DNA from: Pedobacter terrae
GTDB taxonomy: Bacteria > Bacteroidota > Bacteroidia > Sphingobacteriales > Sphingobacteriaceae
NCBI RefSeq assembly: GCF_900100705.1
Contig: NZ_FNCH01000001.1
Coordinates: 385,163 to 449,162 of the forward strand
Reading direction: 5' to 3'
DNA length: 64,000 nucleotides
Shown: positions 62,364 to 64,000 of the stretch, one piece after another
Layout: every line of letters starts with the position of its first letter
Position numbering within the stretch: the stretch's first letter is position 1
Notes under the pieces: model-generated
The model's database searches: none
Seen by the model: the letters and a program-made list of their open reading frames with translations, nothing else
Told to the model about the DNA's origin: nothing
Program-made: the position numbers and the translations under genes

Positions 62364-62960
62364 ATGAAAAAGATATTTTTATTATCCACCGCTTTTGCAT
62401 TAGCGCTTTCATTTCAGGCTTGCCAAACTGCAGACAAAAAATCGGCAACGACTAAAGACAGCGTTTCTGGCGATACAACTATGGTAAACGGTAACCACGT
62501 AGCCGGATCAGAGAGCACTGAATCGGGTGTCGATGAGGCAGGTGCAACATTTTTAAGGAAGGCTGCTGTAGGCGGTATAATGGAAGTTGAAGCAGCTAAA
62601 ATTGCGGCTAAAAATGCACAAAGTGCAGAAGTAAAAGATTTTGCGGCCAAAATGCTTACCGACCATACCAAAGCTAATGCAGAATTAAAAGCTTTGGCAA
62701 TAAATAAAAAAGTGATTACGCCTGATGCCTTACCAGCTGATGAACAGATTCATTTGGATGGTATGAAAAAAATGACCGGTGCAGCGTTTGATAAACATTA
62801 TATGGATATGATGGTTACCGATCATGAAAAAACAGTTGCCTTATTTAAGCAAGGTACTGAAAACCGCGACCAAAGTATTAAAGAATGGGCAGCAAATACC
62901 TTAAAAGTAATTGAATCACATAACGAAATGGCCAAGAAAATTGTGGCTGGTTTAAAATAG
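62364..62960 (+). CDS. DUF4142 domain lipoprotein
   Basis: This 198-residue lipoprotein has lipobox SFQAC. A Ser/Thr-rich linker follows, then a ferritin-like helical DUF4142 domain (ATFLRKAAVGGIMEVEAAKIAAKNAQSAEVKDFAAKMLTDHTKANAELKALA and HYMDMMVTDHEKTVALFKQGTENRDQSIKEWAANTL). The His and Glu residues on these helices could hold metal. Functions in the family are not settled; stress-related roles have been suggested. Confidence 0.85.
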   Translation: MKKIFLLSTAFALALSFQACQTADKKSATTKDSVSGDTTMVNGNHVAGSESTESGVDEAGATFLRKAAVGGIMEVEAAKIAAKNAQSAEVKDFAAKMLTDHTKANAELKALAINKKVITPDALPADEQIHLDGMKKMTGAAFDKHYMDMMVTDHEKTVALFKQGTENRDQSIKEWAANTLKVIESHNEMAKKIVAGLK

Positions 62961-62984
62961 ATTATTAAGGTATCTTTATATTTA

Positions 62985-63095
62985 GTAGTCGTCATGTCGA
63001 GCGGAGTGCACGAAGTTGGGAAATCTTTTCAAATAGATCTCTCCCCGCCTGTACGGGCAGGCATTACGTAAAGCTCAGTTCGGTATGACGGCTTT
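62985..63095. repeat. Dispersed CGTCAT...ATGACG repeat
   Basis: GTCGTCATGTCGAGCGGAGT at one end and TTCGGTATGACGGC at the other are partly complementary, with CCCCGCCTGTACGGGC (63043-63058) inside, identical to 57489-57504. It lies between DUF4142 and the subtilase gene and has a T-run after it, so it may also act as terminator. Confidence 0.7.
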
Positions 63096-63215
63096 TTTTA
63101 TTGGGAACCTGCCTTAAGGAGTGCGAAAATATGCCAAAAAGTATTTAATTTGAATACAATTTCTTTCAATAAGAAATTAAAATTAACTTTCGCCGTTTAA
63201 TACGAAAATACATAA

Positions 63216-64000
63216 ATGAATAAGAGTAAAATTTTCAGAGTGCTGTTCGGTATTGCGCTCGCTAGTGTGGTACCAACTTTGGCCAATGCACAAAAAGCCA
63301 ATTGGCAAAATCTCGACCTTAAAAGTGATAGCACATTCGGAATCAGTACCGAAAAAGCATATAAAGAACTTTTAAAAGGTAAAAAATCTGTTAAAGTTAT
63401 TGTAGCGGTAAATGATGGTGGTGTAGAGGCTACACACGAGGATTTGAAACGGATTATGTGGGTAAACACCAAAGAGATCCCCAATAATGGCAAGGATGAT
63501 GACAAAAATGGTTATATCGATGATGTTAATGGCTGGAATTTTATTGGCGGACCTAAAGGATCTGTCAATTTCGAAACTTTAGAGTTAACCCGTTTGGTTC
63601 GTCGCGATCAGGTGCGTTTTGCTAATACCACAGATGCGAATGTAGCAGAAAAAGATAAAAAAGATTTCGAAGTTTTTAAAGCAGAAAGAGCCGATTTGGA
63701 AAAACAATTAGCAGAGGCTAATGAAAATCTGGCAGGTATTACGGGTTTTAAAAATGCTTTAGATGGTGTGGTAAAGAAAATCGGTAAAGAAAATCCAACT
63801 GCAGAAGATTTTAAAAACTTTAAACCTACTAATCAAGTTGAAGGCAGAATCCAAAATGTATTGAGTCAACAATTAGAAAAAGGCAGTTTTAAAGATTTTT
63901 ACGAAGATCAGATCGTAGAAGGTTTGGATTATTACACACGCCAGGCCAAATACAACTTAAATATTGATTATGATCCACGTTCCATTGTTGGCGATGATCC
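63216..64000 (+). CDS. Subtilisin-like (S8) peptidase, 3' end outside window
   Basis: The first 261 residues are visible. A signal peptide ends near ANAQ. The catalytic Asp lies in VIVAVNDGGVEATHEDLK, where the usual DSG is DGG, and DDDKNGYIDDVNGWNFIGG follows as in the family. The HGTHVAG motif has not appeared by the window end, 130 residues later; a charged helical stretch (KKDFEVFKAERADLEKQLAE) is inserted between the Asp and His parts. The His and Ser residues must lie outside the window. Confidence 0.85.
   Translation, partial: MNKSKIFRVLFGIALASVVPTLANAQKANWQNLDLKSDSTFGISTEKAYKELLKGKKSVKVIVAVNDGGVEATHEDLKRIMWVNTKEIPNNGKDDDKNGYIDDVNGWNFIGGPKGSVNFETLELTRLVRRDQVRFANTTDANVAEKDKKDFEVFKAERADLEKQLAEANENLAGITGFKNALDGVVKKIGKENPTAEDFKNFKPTNQVEGRIQNVLSQQLEKGSFKDFYEDQIVEGLDYYTRQAKYNLNIDYDPRSIVGDD

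Overview
The window comes from the chromosome of a member of the Bacteroidota, most likely a Pedobacter-like Sphingobacteriaceae. The evidence is a SusC/SusD pair driven by an ECF sigma/FecR cassette, TAnnTTTG-type -7 promoter elements, weak ribosome binding sites, AT-rich intergenic DNA and dispersed palindromic repeats of the kind common in this phylum. No rRNA, tRNA, CRISPR array or intact insertion sequence was seen. The only RNA gene recognised is RNase P RNA (about 27484-27863).

Region 1 (1-1.6 kb) holds the end of a DUF2569-type membrane protein, an SRPBCC protein and a small membrane protein. Region 2 (1.7-14.95 kb) is a class I, pinensin-like lanthipeptide locus. A 63-residue precursor with a GG-type leader and a two-cysteine core faces a convergent operon for a LanC-like protein, a split LanB dehydratase and a C39-peptidase ABC exporter. 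Two ABC-2 permeases and a TonB-dependent receptor are transcribed divergently from the exporter. The LanC-like protein has lost all three zinc ligands and seems to carry a PqqD-like peptide-recognition domain at its C-terminus. Both promoter regions of the locus carry clustered TTGCAA boxes. This is the best candidate for something undescribed.

Region 3 (15-20.1 kb) is core metabolism: lysA, an aspartokinase and a phosphosugar mutase, with two tiny membrane genes between lysA and the kinase and a dispersed repeat inserted in frame in lysA. Region 4 (20.1-27.3 kb) starts with a lipoprotein and a toxin-antitoxin pair whose PIN toxin is frameshifted. It then runs through a copper/respiration set: an MbnP/MbnH pair, an outer-membrane protein, a YHS protein, an SCO protein and a cytochrome c. 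Region 5 (27.5-34.7 kb) has rnpB, PPK2, a class A penicillin-binding protein and a zincin/beta-propeller/barrel protein.

Region 6 (34.7-37.9 kb) looks like a small accessory patch. It holds a degraded reading frame, tiny membrane ORFs, a lipoprotein, a GIY-YIG protein with lost catalytic residues and a divergent XRE-S24 regulator with a palindromic operator. bioF-bioD follow. Region 7 (39.7-51.8 kb) is a SusC/SusD-type uptake locus that carries phosphoesterases (GDPD, calcineurin-like), an SGNH hydrolase, a DUF5689 protein, FecR and an ECF sigma factor, which suggests a phosphoester-containing substrate. Region 8 (52.2-61.2 kb) couples a polyphosphate-glucokinase-like ROK protein to gnd-zwf-pgl and then to ppx-ppk1 and a histone-H1-like Lys/Ala-rich protein. 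The window ends with YajQ, a GNAT protein, a DUF4142 protein and the start of a subtilase.
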